NCBI GenBank assembly: GCA_031406135.1
Contig: JANOGU010000093.1
Span: 1-13,426 of the forward strand
Direction: 5' to 3'
DNA: 13,426 nucleotides
Origin: JANOGU01 sp031406135
GTDB taxonomy: Bacteria > Pseudomonadota > Alphaproteobacteria > Rhodobacterales > Rhodobacteraceae
In this document: positions 1-5,462 of the stretch, piece by piece
Position numbering within the stretch: the stretch's first letter is position 1
How the letters are laid out: every line of letters starts with the position of its first letter
Notes under the pieces: model-generated
Database searches by the model: none
The model's input: the letters and a program-made list of their open reading frames with translations, nothing else
What the model was told of the DNA's origin: nothing
Program-made: the position numbers and the translations under genes

Positions 1-1
1 C

Positions 2-21
2 GCCCGCCGGGGGGCCTTTTT
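2..21 (+). terminator. possible intrinsic terminator of an upstream gene
   Basis: GCCC at 2-5 can pair with GGGC at 12-15 across a 6-nt loop. One C and a T5 tract (17-21) follow, the form of a weak rho-independent terminator for a gene entering from the left. The stem is only 4 bp and sits at the window edge in sequence of doubtful quality, so this is tentative. Confidence 0.25.
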
Positions 22-25
22 CACA

Positions 26-107
26 CCCCCCCCCCCCCGCGGGGGGGTGGCCGCCCCGGGCGCCATTGGGGGCTGGCGGGGCGCGCGCGCCCCGGGCCCC
101 CCCCCCC
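26..107. repeat. GC homopolymer-rich low-complexity tract
   Basis: This stretch contains a run of 13 C (26-38), a run of 7 G (41-47), an alternating GC block (81-90) and a run of 11 C (97-107). Nothing else in the window resembles it. It encodes nothing convincing. Open frames that cross it from accA or on the minus strand are shadows. It may be a real intergenic tract, or base-calling/assembly error near a contig edge; the sequence alone cannot decide. Confidence 0.6.
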
Positions 108-220
108 GCCGCTGTTTCGGGGCCGCGATTTCAGCGGCCCGCAGCACTCGCGGTCCGGTGCCATCGGTGTCCCGCCCGCCGGCCCGTCGGTCCCAATGCC
201 GCAGCGCAGATCTTGCCGAG

Positions 221-249
221 TTGCATCCATGTCCAGCGGGACGCATATA
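221..249 (+). promoter_or_regulatory. weak candidate promoter for accA
   Basis: TTGCAT (221-226), a 17-nt spacer and CATATA (244-249) give a loosely sigma-70-like pair. It would start transcription near 256, leaving a leader of about 20 nt before accA. Each hexamer matches the consensus at only about half its positions, so the call rests mainly on spacing and location. Confidence 0.3.
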
Positions 250-275
250 GCCCTCTGTCGCATGTGGAGGCGCGA

Positions 276-1235
276 ATGCAGTACCTCGACTTCGAAAAGC
301 CGCTCGCCGAGATCGAGGGCAAGGCCGAGGAGCTGCGCGCCCTGGCCCGGGCGAACCCCGCGTTGGACATCGCGCGCGAGGCCGAGGCGCTGGACCGCAA
401 GGCGGAGACCTCGCTGCGCGACCTCTACAAGGGGCTGACCCCCTGGCAGAAGTGCCTCGTGGCCCGCCACCCCGACCGGCCGCACTGCCGCGACTACATC
501 GACGCGCTGTTCACCGAATGGACGCCGCTCGCCGGCGACCGGGGGTTTTCGGATGACCATGCGGTGATGGGCGGGACGGCGCGGTTCAACGACCAGGCGG
601 TGGTGGTGCTCGGGCAAGAGAAGGGCCACGACACCAAGACCCGGATCGAGCGCAACTTCGGCATGGCGCGGCCGGAGGGCTACCGCAAGGCGATCCGGCT
701 GATGGATCTCGCCGACCGCTTCAACTTGCCGGTGGTGACCTTGATCGACACGCCGGGCGCCTATCCCGGCAAGGGTGCCGAGGAGCGGGGGCAGGCGGAG
801 GCGATCGCCCGGTCGACCGAGAAATGCCTGGCTTTGGGCGTGCCGCTGATCTCGGTGGTGATCGGCGAGGGCGGCTCGGGCGGGGCGGTGGCCTTCGCCA
901 CGGCGAACCGGATCGCCATGCTGGAGCATTCGATCTACTCGGTGATCTCGCCCGAGGGCTGTGCCTCGATCCTGTGGAAGGACGCCGAGAAGATGCGCGA
1001 GGCGGCCGAGGCGCTGCGGCTGACGGCGCAGGACCTGCAGAAGCTGGGCATCATCGACCGGATCGTGAAGGAACCCGTGGGCGGCGCGCAACGCGGACGC
1101 AAGGAGACGGTGGAGGCGGTCGGCAAGGCCATCGAGCTGATGCTGAAGGAACTGACGGGCAAGACGCGCGAGGTCTACGTCCGCGAACGGCGGGCGAAGT
1201 TCGTCGAGATGGGGTCGAAGGGGCTGGCAGCGTGA
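276..1235 (+). CDS. accA: acetyl-CoA carboxylase carboxyltransferase subunit alpha
   Basis: AccA is the alpha half of the carboxyltransferase. With AccD it moves the carboxyl group from carboxybiotin on AccB to acetyl-CoA, making malonyl-CoA, the first committed step of fatty acid synthesis, in the cytoplasm. The 319-residue product has the same length as E. coli AccA as I recall it. It carries the family landmarks IDTPGAYPG, GAEERGQ, the glycine-rich GEGGSGGA and SPEGCASILWK. The N-terminal part is helical and charged, as expected. ATG 276 was chosen because GGAGG lies at 266-270 with a 5-nt spacer, and because sequence upstream in the same frame is low-complexity and unlike AccA. Its stop overlaps the start of the next gene by 4 nt (GTGA), suggesting translational coupling. 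No anomaly is seen in the coding part. Confidence 0.97.
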   Translation: MQYLDFEKPLAEIEGKAEELRALARANPALDIAREAEALDRKAETSLRDLYKGLTPWQKCLVARHPDRPHCRDYIDALFTEWTPLAGDRGFSDDHAVMGGTARFNDQAVVVLGQEKGHDTKTRIERNFGMARPEGYRKAIRLMDLADRFNLPVVTLIDTPGAYPGKGAEERGQAEAIARSTEKCLALGVPLISVVIGEGGSGGAVAFATANRIAMLEHSIYSVISPEGCASILWKDAEKMREAAEALRLTAQDLQKLGIIDRIVKEPVGGAQRGRKETVEAVGKAIELMLKELTGKTREVYVRERRAKFVEMGSKGLAA

Positions 1236-1552
1236 ACGCCTGGGCAATCCTGGTCATTGCCGGACTGATGGAGACAGGCTGGGCGCTGGGGCTGAAGTAT
1301 TCCGACGGGTTCAGGAAGCCGGTGCCTGCGGTGCTGAGTGTGGCTGTGGCGTTGCTGTCGATCTGGCTGCTCTCGATCGCGATGCGGACGCTGCCGGTCG
1401 GCACCGCCTATGCGGTCTGGGTCGGGATCGGAGCGGCGGGGACGGCGATGGCGGCGGTCTGGCTGTTCGGCGAGCCGGTGAACGCGCTGCGGGTGGCGGG
1501 GATCCTCCTGATCCTGGCCGGAATCCTGGTGCTGAAGCTGGCGGCGGGGTGA
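1232..1552 (+). CDS. sugE: SMR-family exporter, SugE/Gdx (guanidinium exporter) subtype
   Basis: This encodes a 106-residue inner-membrane protein with four hydrophobic segments, the size of small multidrug resistance proteins. It starts with GTG 1232, which overlaps the accA stop. The N-terminus follows the SugE pattern, with the membrane-embedded proton/substrate glutamate at residue 14 in GLMETGWA, then LKYSDGF. The central LPVGTAYAVW and the later LFGEP are also typical of SugE/Gdx rather than EmrE-type multidrug pumps. Characterised Gdx proteins export guanidinium in exchange for protons as antiparallel dimers; the substrate here is inferred from subtype. Only one SMR gene is present, consistent with a homodimer. 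No guanidine riboswitch can precede it because the upstream sequence is accA coding. A terminator-like hairpin follows. A quaternary-ammonium exporter role is an alternative. Confidence 0.9.
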   Translation: MNAWAILVIAGLMETGWALGLKYSDGFRKPVPAVLSVAVALLSIWLLSIAMRTLPVGTAYAVWVGIGAAGTAMAAVWLFGEPVNALRVAGILLILAGILVLKLAAG

Positions 1553-1554
1553 GC

Positions 1555-1577
1555 GTCACACGGTGGGACACTTTTTT
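1555..1577 (+). terminator. probable intrinsic terminator of the accA-sugE unit
   Basis: An imperfect hairpin (1555-1569, GTC and CA pairing with TG and GAC around a CGG loop, with one mismatch) is followed two bases later by T6 at 1572-1577. It lies immediately after the sugE stop. The stem is short, but the T-tract is clear in a very GC-rich context. Confidence 0.5.
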
Positions 1578-1585
1578 GTCTGATT

Positions 1586-1613
1586 GATTCCAGTAGCTTG
1601 CGCGATTCGATTC
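1586..1613. promoter_or_regulatory. cluster of three GANTC (CcrM-type) sites
   Basis: GATTC occurs at 1586-1590, 1604-1608 and 1609-1613, the last two directly abutting. GANTC is the recognition sequence of the cell-cycle methyltransferase CcrM in many alphaproteobacteria, and GcrA acts at promoters carrying such sites. The cluster lies in the only intergenic space upstream of the secreted-protein pair starting at 1706. Regulation through methylation is inference; no well-formed promoter could be placed with it (TTGATT 1584-1589 with TCGATT 1607-1612 at 17 nt is a weak candidate). Confidence 0.4.
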
Positions 1614-1705
1614 AGGGTTTGTTAGGGATTGGGGTCAGGTAAACGCTGCGTGCGCCGGGGGATTTTCCGGTATCGGCGGCGGCTGTCCGCGCCTAGACTG
1701 CGAGG

Positions 1706-2215
1706 ATGATCCTTCGCCTTGCCCTGGCCCTCGCCGCGTTGCTGAGCGCCCTGCCCGCGGTCGCGGGGGGCACGCTGGAGGGTCGCACGGTGGCGTTGAA
1801 CGTGCTGACCTATGACGATCCGGACCGGCCGCTGCTTTCGTCCACCGGGCGCACCGTGACGGTGGGCGACGGGGTGGAGTTCGGCATGGGGCCGGAGTTC
1901 CGGTCGGACTTTCTCGATGTGGTGCCGGTGCTGGTTGACATCCGTCCGACGCGGGTGACGTTCAGCTATGACGAGACGGCCGGCGCGGGGCGGTTCTGGC
2001 CGGCGAAATTCAACGGCTATGTGCTTCGTTTCGCCGGGACCTGCGCGCTGTTTGACGCGGTGCGGATCAACCGGGCGGAGACGACGCTGCCGGTCCGGGA
2101 TGACGGGCTGTTCGTCAGGGACGCGGCGCTGTACGTGAATGTCGAGGGCCTGGACTACCACCCCGGCAGCAGGCTGGTGGTGGAGGTCGAGGTCGCCGAC
2201 TGCCCGCTGAGTTGA
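1706..2215 (+). CDS. small exported protein of unknown function, first of a tandem paralogous pair
   Basis: The product has 169 residues. It starts with a classic signal peptide (an Arg at position 4, a hydrophobic alanine/leucine core, cleavage likely after AVA at 18-20), so it should be periplasmic or secreted. The mature part looks all-beta: short alternating hydrophobic stretches, a DDPD motif (37-40), EFG (58-60), VVPV (72-75), FNG (102-104), and cysteines at 113 (CALF) and 166 (ADCPLS) that could form a disulfide. The pattern of EF, FNG and LYVNVEGL recalls beta-sandwich domains I associate with PEP-CTERM/VPLPA-CTERM proteins, but no sorting tail is present; this similarity is impressionistic. 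ATG 1706 is forced by an in-frame TAG at 1694-1696. GAGG (1702-1705) abuts the ATG with no spacer, which is poor for a ribosome site. A TAGACT at 1694-1699 would allow a leaderless transcript. It overlaps the next, paralogous gene by one base. Confidence 0.8.
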   Translation: MILRLALALAALLSALPAVAGGTLEGRTVALNVLTYDDPDRPLLSSTGRTVTVGDGVEFGMGPEFRSDFLDVVPVLVDIRPTRVTFSYDETAGAGRFWPAKFNGYVLRFAGTCALFDAVRINRAETTLPVRDDGLFVRDAALYVNVEGLDYHPGSRLVVEVEVADCPLS

Positions 2216-2721
2216 TGCTCATGCGTCTGTGCCTTGCCCTTGTACTTGCTGCGCTTTCCGCCCCGGCGCTGGCCGGGACGCTGGAGGGGCGGCTGGTGAC
2301 GCTGGGCGGCGCGGCCTGGGACGATCCGGACCATCCGCTGGGGCAGATGGTCGGGCGGACGGTCAAGGTGGACGGCGCCATCGAGTTCGGGATTCCGCAA
2401 GAGGCGCTGGCCAACGGGCTGACGGTGGTGCCGGTGCAGGTCGAAATCGCGGCGACCCGGATCGAGCTCAGCTATCCCTCGCCGGCGGGGGAGGGGCAGT
2501 TCCTGGTGGCCGCGTTCAACGGGTTCATCCTGAGCTTCGAGACCGAATGCGCACTGTTCGAGAGGGTGACGCTGGACCGCGATTTCACCACGCTGGCGGT
2601 GGAGGACGGCGACATTTTCGCCAAGGGCGGAGACCTCTACATCAACCTCTCCGGCCTGCCATATGGGCCTGAGGCGCGGCTGGCGGTCGATCTGGAGGTG
2701 GCGGACTGCCCGCTGAGCTGA
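2215..2721 (+). CDS. small exported protein of unknown function, second of a tandem paralogous pair
   Basis: This gene encodes 168 residues from ATG 2215, which shares its A with the TGA of the preceding gene. ATG 2221 would give a shorter signal peptide and TTG 2212 a slightly longer one. A signal peptide ends near PALA at 17-20. The mature part aligns with the preceding protein over 147 residues without a gap, with 73 identical positions by hand count (about 50%). Shared blocks include TLEGR, DDPD, GRTV, EFG, VVPV, FNG, CALF, TTL and a C-terminal EVADCPLS. Both cysteines are conserved, supporting a disulfide. The pair is clearly an old tandem duplication; similar size, equal length and retained cysteines suggest both copies remain under selection. 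One-base overlap implies co-translation, perhaps of partners of one assembly. Function unknown. Confidence 0.8.
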   Translation: MLMRLCLALVLAALSAPALAGTLEGRLVTLGGAAWDDPDHPLGQMVGRTVKVDGAIEFGIPQEALANGLTVVPVQVEIAATRIELSYPSPAGEGQFLVAAFNGFILSFETECALFERVTLDRDFTTLAVEDGDIFAKGGDLYINLSGLPYGPEARLAVDLEVADCPLS

Positions 2722-2750
2722 CGGGTGGTACGCGCTCCGTCCGTTGAACA

Positions 2751-2833
2751 CCCGCCCGGGCCTGACCCGGGGCCCCTCGCGCGCGCAGAGGTGTCGGCTG
2801 ATGGCGAGGTCCCGGGTCAAGCCCGGGACGGGG
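2751..2833. repeat. inverted repeat pair resembling a dispersed REP/BIME-like element
   Basis: The left arm (2751-2778, core CCCGGGCCTGACCCGGGG) and the right arm (2806-2833, core TCCCGGGTCAAGCCCGGGA) are near-perfect inverted copies of each other. They differ at a few positions and one or two indels and are separated by 27 nt. Each arm is itself palindromic: in the right arm GTCCCGGG (2809-2816) pairs with CCCGGGAC (2822-2829) around a 5-nt loop. CCGGGTCAAGCCCGG-type palindromes are, from general knowledge, a recurrent intergenic repeat in alphaproteobacterial genomes. The transcript could form either two small hairpins or one large one. Copy number cannot be judged from this window. Confidence 0.6.
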
Positions 2834-2943
2834 TTATCCAGCCGTGCTGCGCCGCTTCGCTTTCGGCGGGGGCACTTCGCGGGCAACGGCCCTGGGCGCC
2901 GCAACCACGGGGCCGGGATCGTCCAGCGCATCGTCCGGGGCGA

Positions 2944-2983
2944 GGTGGCCCTTCGCCCCGGGTAGGGCGGGGCGAGGGTCGCC
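2944..2983. repeat. long GC-rich hairpin in the convergent intergenic region
   Basis: The arms at 2944-2959 and 2969-2983 pair over about 15 bp with one bulged T and two possible G-U pairs. The best part is TCGCCCC (2953-2959) with GGGGCGA (2969-2975), extended by CCC/GGG. The loop is 9 nt (2960-2968). It may act as a 3'-end stabilising or transcription-pausing structure between the converging genes. There is no adjacent T-tract, so I do not call it an intrinsic terminator. Confidence 0.5.
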
Positions 2984-3033
2984 CGCGGCAGCCAGCGTAT
3001 CGGGAAGGTGGGCAATGGTGGCGGGTTGCGCGC

Positions 3034-3762
3034 TCAGGCCTTGAACCCAGCCTCGGCCATGAGCCGGTCGGAGGCCGGTTCGATGGCGGCCTCGAGTTTG
3101 GCCATGAAGTCCGGGACCGTCAGGCCGGGGGCAATTTCCGGGAGGAATTCGACCACGGCCGTGCCGCGGCGGCGAAGGATGCCGCGCTTTGGCCAGAACA
3201 CCCCGACGTTGACCGCGACCGGCACGCAGGGCTGGCCGAGCTCGGCGTAGAGCACGCCGGTGCCGACCTTGTAGGGCAGGTACTTGCCCGGGGCGACCCG
3301 GGTGCCTTGCGGATAGATCACCAGTTGTCCCGGGCGGTCGGCGCCGGCCAGCACGCCGGCCTTCATCTGCGCGATGGCCTGTCCACGCTTGCCGCGGTCG
3401 ACCGGGATGCAGCCCATCTTCAGCGAGTACCAGCCAACGATCGGGGCCCAGACCAGTTCCTTCTTCATGATGAATTTCGACCGGGGAAGGGCGGAGAAGA
3501 CGATGAGGATGTCGAAGAAGCTCTGGTGCTTGGCGGCGACCACGCATTCCCCGCTGGGCGGCGTGCCGCGGACCTCGGACCGCAGTCCGACAAGCAGGCG
3601 TGCCGTCAGGCGGACCCAGCGGCAGTAGGCGTGGGCCGCGCGGTGGGCGTTGTCGCGGTCGATGAGCACGAGTGGCATCCACCACAGCGCCACTACGGGA
3701 AGGGCAAGATACATCTGGATGACGAAGAGCAGCGAGAGCAGCAACTGGATCGGATAGGGCAT
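3034..3762 (-). CDS. plsC: 1-acyl-sn-glycerol-3-phosphate acyltransferase (PlsC)
   Basis: PlsC acylates lysophosphatidic acid to phosphatidic acid at the inner membrane, the branch point of phospholipid synthesis. The 242-residue protein begins with a hydrophobic membrane segment (about 5-34). The acyltransferase motifs follow in order: HQSFFD with catalytic His79 and Asp84 (HX4D), GCIPVDRGKR at 117-126, YPQGTR at 150-155 and VPVAVN at 180-185. In motif III the usual Glu of EGTR is Gln152, a change that I think recurs in alphaproteobacterial homologues. ATG 3762 overlaps the ftsX stop by one base, so translation is probably coupled to the division genes upstream. An acyltransferase acting on another lysolipid (for example an ornithine-lipid OlsA type) cannot be excluded from sequence alone. 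Confidence 0.88.
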   Translation of the reverse strand: MPYPIQLLLSLLFVIQMYLALPVVALWWMPLVLIDRDNAHRAAHAYCRWVRLTARLLVGLRSEVRGTPPSGECVVAAKHQSFFDILIVFSALPRSKFIMKKELVWAPIVGWYSLKMGCIPVDRGKRGQAIAQMKAGVLAGADRPGQLVIYPQGTRVAPGKYLPYKVGTGVLYAELGQPCVPVAVNVGVFWPKRGILRRRGTAVVEFLPEIAPGLTVPDFMAKLEAAIEPASDRLMAEAGFKA

Positions 3763-4631
3763 CAGCGAAGCTCCCGAAGTTTGCGGAAAGCGGCCAGCCG
3801 GGTGGCGAGGAAGGCGACAAGGCCGGCGGCGGGCGGCAGGACGAGGGGCCAGAACCAGGCCAGGCCGGAAAAGCCGAGGCCGGTGAGGAAACCGCCGGCC
3901 TCGGCCACCCCGGGCAGCGCCGTCACTCCAGCGGTGCCGGCGGCGGTGCCGGCCAGCGCGCCCCAGAAGGCGCGCAGGGTGAAGCGGCGGGTGAAGGCGC
4001 GGGCGATCCAGGCATCGCGGGCGCCGACCAAACGCAGGACGCGGATCACCTGGGCATTGGCGTTGAGTGCTGCGGTGGCGGCCAGCGTGATCATCGCGGC
4101 CGTCGTCAGGCCGATGAGCAGGATCGACAGGAGGCCGAGCAGGCGCAGGCGGCCTGCGGCCTGCGCCAGGGGCCGTTGCCAGCGGGCGTGGTCGTCGAGG
4201 ACGGCGCCGGGCGCCTCGGCCTGGAGCCGCAGGCGCAGGCCCTCGCTGTCGTAGCCCGGGCCGGTCTCGGTCAGTTCCACCAGCCGGGGGATCGGCAGGG
4301 CGTCGAGCGGCAGGTCCGGTCCGAACCAGGGGGCCAGCAGCGCGCGGGTATCGGCATCGCTCAGCGCGCGCGCGGAGCCGACGCCGGGCGTGGTCGCCAG
4401 CACCTCGAGGACCGCCGCGGCCTGGATGTCGATCTGCTCGGGCGCGGCGGAGATGCGCACGGTGGCGGTGCGTGCGAGGCTTTCGGCCCAGCGTTCGGCC
4501 AGGCGGTCGGCGGCCAGCGACAGCGCGATGGCGAAGACCGCAAGGAAGGCCATGGCGGCGGCGGTGAAGCTGGTCAGCCAGGCGGTGGGCCCGGAGGGCG
4601 GGACCACGCGGTCGGGCGCGCGCGCGGCCAT
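3762..4631 (-). CDS. ftsX: cell division protein FtsX, permease-like subunit
   Basis: FtsX is the integral membrane partner of the ATPase FtsE; together they transmit a conformational signal to periplasmic peptidoglycan hydrolase activators during septation. The 289-residue sequence has the FtsX plan: a cytoplasmic N-terminus, one membrane helix (about 18-42), a periplasmic domain (about 43-160) and three C-terminal helices (about 163-188, 220-240, 257-280). Between the second and third helices is the family-like stretch NANAQVIRVLRLVGARDAWI. It is shorter than E. coli FtsX, mainly at the N-terminus, which fits alphaproteobacterial members. Primary identification rests on topology and on ftsE immediately upstream. 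Start and stop each overlap the neighbouring genes by one base. Confidence 0.88.
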   Translation of the reverse strand: MAARAPDRVVPPSGPTAWLTSFTAAAMAFLAVFAIALSLAADRLAERWAESLARTATVRISAAPEQIDIQAAAVLEVLATTPGVGSARALSDADTRALLAPWFGPDLPLDALPIPRLVELTETGPGYDSEGLRLRLQAEAPGAVLDDHARWQRPLAQAAGRLRLLGLLSILLIGLTTAAMITLAATAALNANAQVIRVLRLVGARDAWIARAFTRRFTLRAFWGALAGTAAGTAGVTALPGVAEAGGFLTGLGFSGLAWFWPLVLPPAAGLVAFLATRLAAFRKLRELR

Positions 4632-5302
4632 CAGAGATCGGCCCCGGCGAGGGTGACGCGCTTCTGCGCGATGCGCAGCACGCGGGTGGAGACCTGGGAC
4701 TTGGCGCTGCGGATCAGGTTCAGGTCATGGGTGGCGATCAGGATCGTCTTGCCCATGCGGTTCAGTTCGATCAGCAGCGTCAGCAGGCGTTGCGACATCT
4801 CCCAGTCGAGGTTGCCGGTGGGCTCGTCAGCGAGGATGACATCGGGCGACATGATCAGCGCGCGGGCCAATGCGGCACGCTGGCGCTCGCCGCCGGACAG
4901 CTGCGGCGGAAGCGCGTCGGCAAGGCCCGAGAGCTCGACCCAGGACAGCAGGTCCTGCAGGTCGTCGGGCACCGTGTCCTTGCCCGAGACCGCAAGTGGC
5001 AGCAGCACGTTGGCGGCCAGCGGCAGGTGGTCGAGAAACTGGCAGTCCTGGTGGACGATGCCCATGCGGCGGCGGGACCGGGCGATGTCGTCGCGCGACA
5101 GGGTCGTGATGTCGCGGTCGAACAGGTCGATGCGGCCCTTGGTCGGCATCAGATCGGCATAGGCCAGCCGCAACAGCGTGGTCTTGCCCGCGCCAGACGG
5201 CCCGGTCAGGAAATGGAAGCTGCCCGGCGCCAGACGCAGGCTGACGTCGGCCAGAAGTTCGCCGCCGCCATAGCTGTAGGCCACGTTGTCGAAGGCGATC
5301 AT
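4631..5302 (-). CDS. ftsE: cell division ATP-binding protein FtsE
   Basis: FtsE is the cytoplasmic ABC ATPase that powers FtsX at the divisome. The 223-residue protein has a complete nucleotide-binding domain: Walker A GPSGAGKT at 34-41, Q-loop Gln85, signature LSGGE at 135-139, Walker B VILADE at 155-160, D-loop NLD at 164-166 and the switch His192 in ATHD. Length and the short N-terminus fit FtsE rather than a substrate-import ABC protein, and the ftsX gene directly downstream settles the identity. ATG 5302 gives the expected FtsE N-terminus; no strong Shine-Dalgarno sequence is seen directly before it (AGGA lies about 14 nt upstream). It heads the ftsE-ftsX-plsC operon and is divergent from the zinc-ribbon gene across 160 bp. 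I see no convincing promoter hexamers in that gap. Confidence 0.94.
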   Translation of the reverse strand: MIAFDNVAYSYGGGELLADVSLRLAPGSFHFLTGPSGAGKTTLLRLAYADLMPTKGRIDLFDRDITTLSRDDIARSRRRMGIVHQDCQFLDHLPLAANVLLPLAVSGKDTVPDDLQDLLSWVELSGLADALPPQLSGGERQRAALARALIMSPDVILADEPTGNLDWEMSQRLLTLLIELNRMGKTILIATHDLNLIRSAKSQVSTRVLRIAQKRVTLAGADL

Positions 5303-5462
5303 CTGAAGGGGGTGGTCCTGCGGCGGTGCGGTGGCAGTTTTGCCGAAGCGGCCGGCGACTTCAACCTTGCCGTCCGGCGCGTTGCGGCAAAGGCTTGGAT
5401 AAGCGAAGGACCAGCGCTACAAGTTGAGGCCAGAGCTACGGGACGACGGGAGACCGGCAGGA

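Larger units (their letters stand above)
2722..3033. other. convergent intergenic region without a convincing gene
   Basis: About 310 bp separate the end of the secreted pair (+) from the end of plsC (-). The region holds an inverted repeat pair (2751-2833) and a long GC-rich hairpin (2944-2983), described separately. Open frames run through it on both strands but look like repeat-derived or composition-driven frames: a minus-strand reading gives proline/arginine-rich sequence, and no start with a ribosome site is seen. No T-rich intrinsic terminator is visible for either converging gene. Confidence 0.7.

Noticed and set aside
66..275. N-terminal extension of AccA upstream of ATG 276
   Set aside because: The extension is proline/arginine-rich low-complexity sequence absent from AccA proteins, and GGAGG correctly serves ATG 276.
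21..1247. Minus-strand open frame of 408 codons opposite accA
   Set aside because: It is antisense to a certain accA, extends into the homopolymer tract and has no recognisable domain.
2834..3033. Minus-strand frame downstream of plsC that could be a frameshifted extension or gene remnant
   Set aside because: PlsC ends naturally at 3034 with its usual length. The extra 66 codons are proline/alanine-rich, contain the hairpin arms, and match no family I recognise.
2725..4254. Plus-strand open frame of 509 codons
   Set aside because: It runs antisense through plsC and ftsX and across the intergenic repeat; its composition is Arg/Pro/Ala-rich with no domain. It is a high-GC shadow.
4176..5162. 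Plus-strand frames opposite ftsX and ftsE
   Set aside because: These are antisense to two confidently identified genes; Arg/Gly-rich products are typical of shadow frames.
5303..5462. Promoters for ftsE and the zinc-ribbon gene in their divergent gap
   Set aside because: Several TTG-containing hexamers occur (for example TTGCCG at 5367), but none has a credible -10 partner at 15-19 nt on the right strand.
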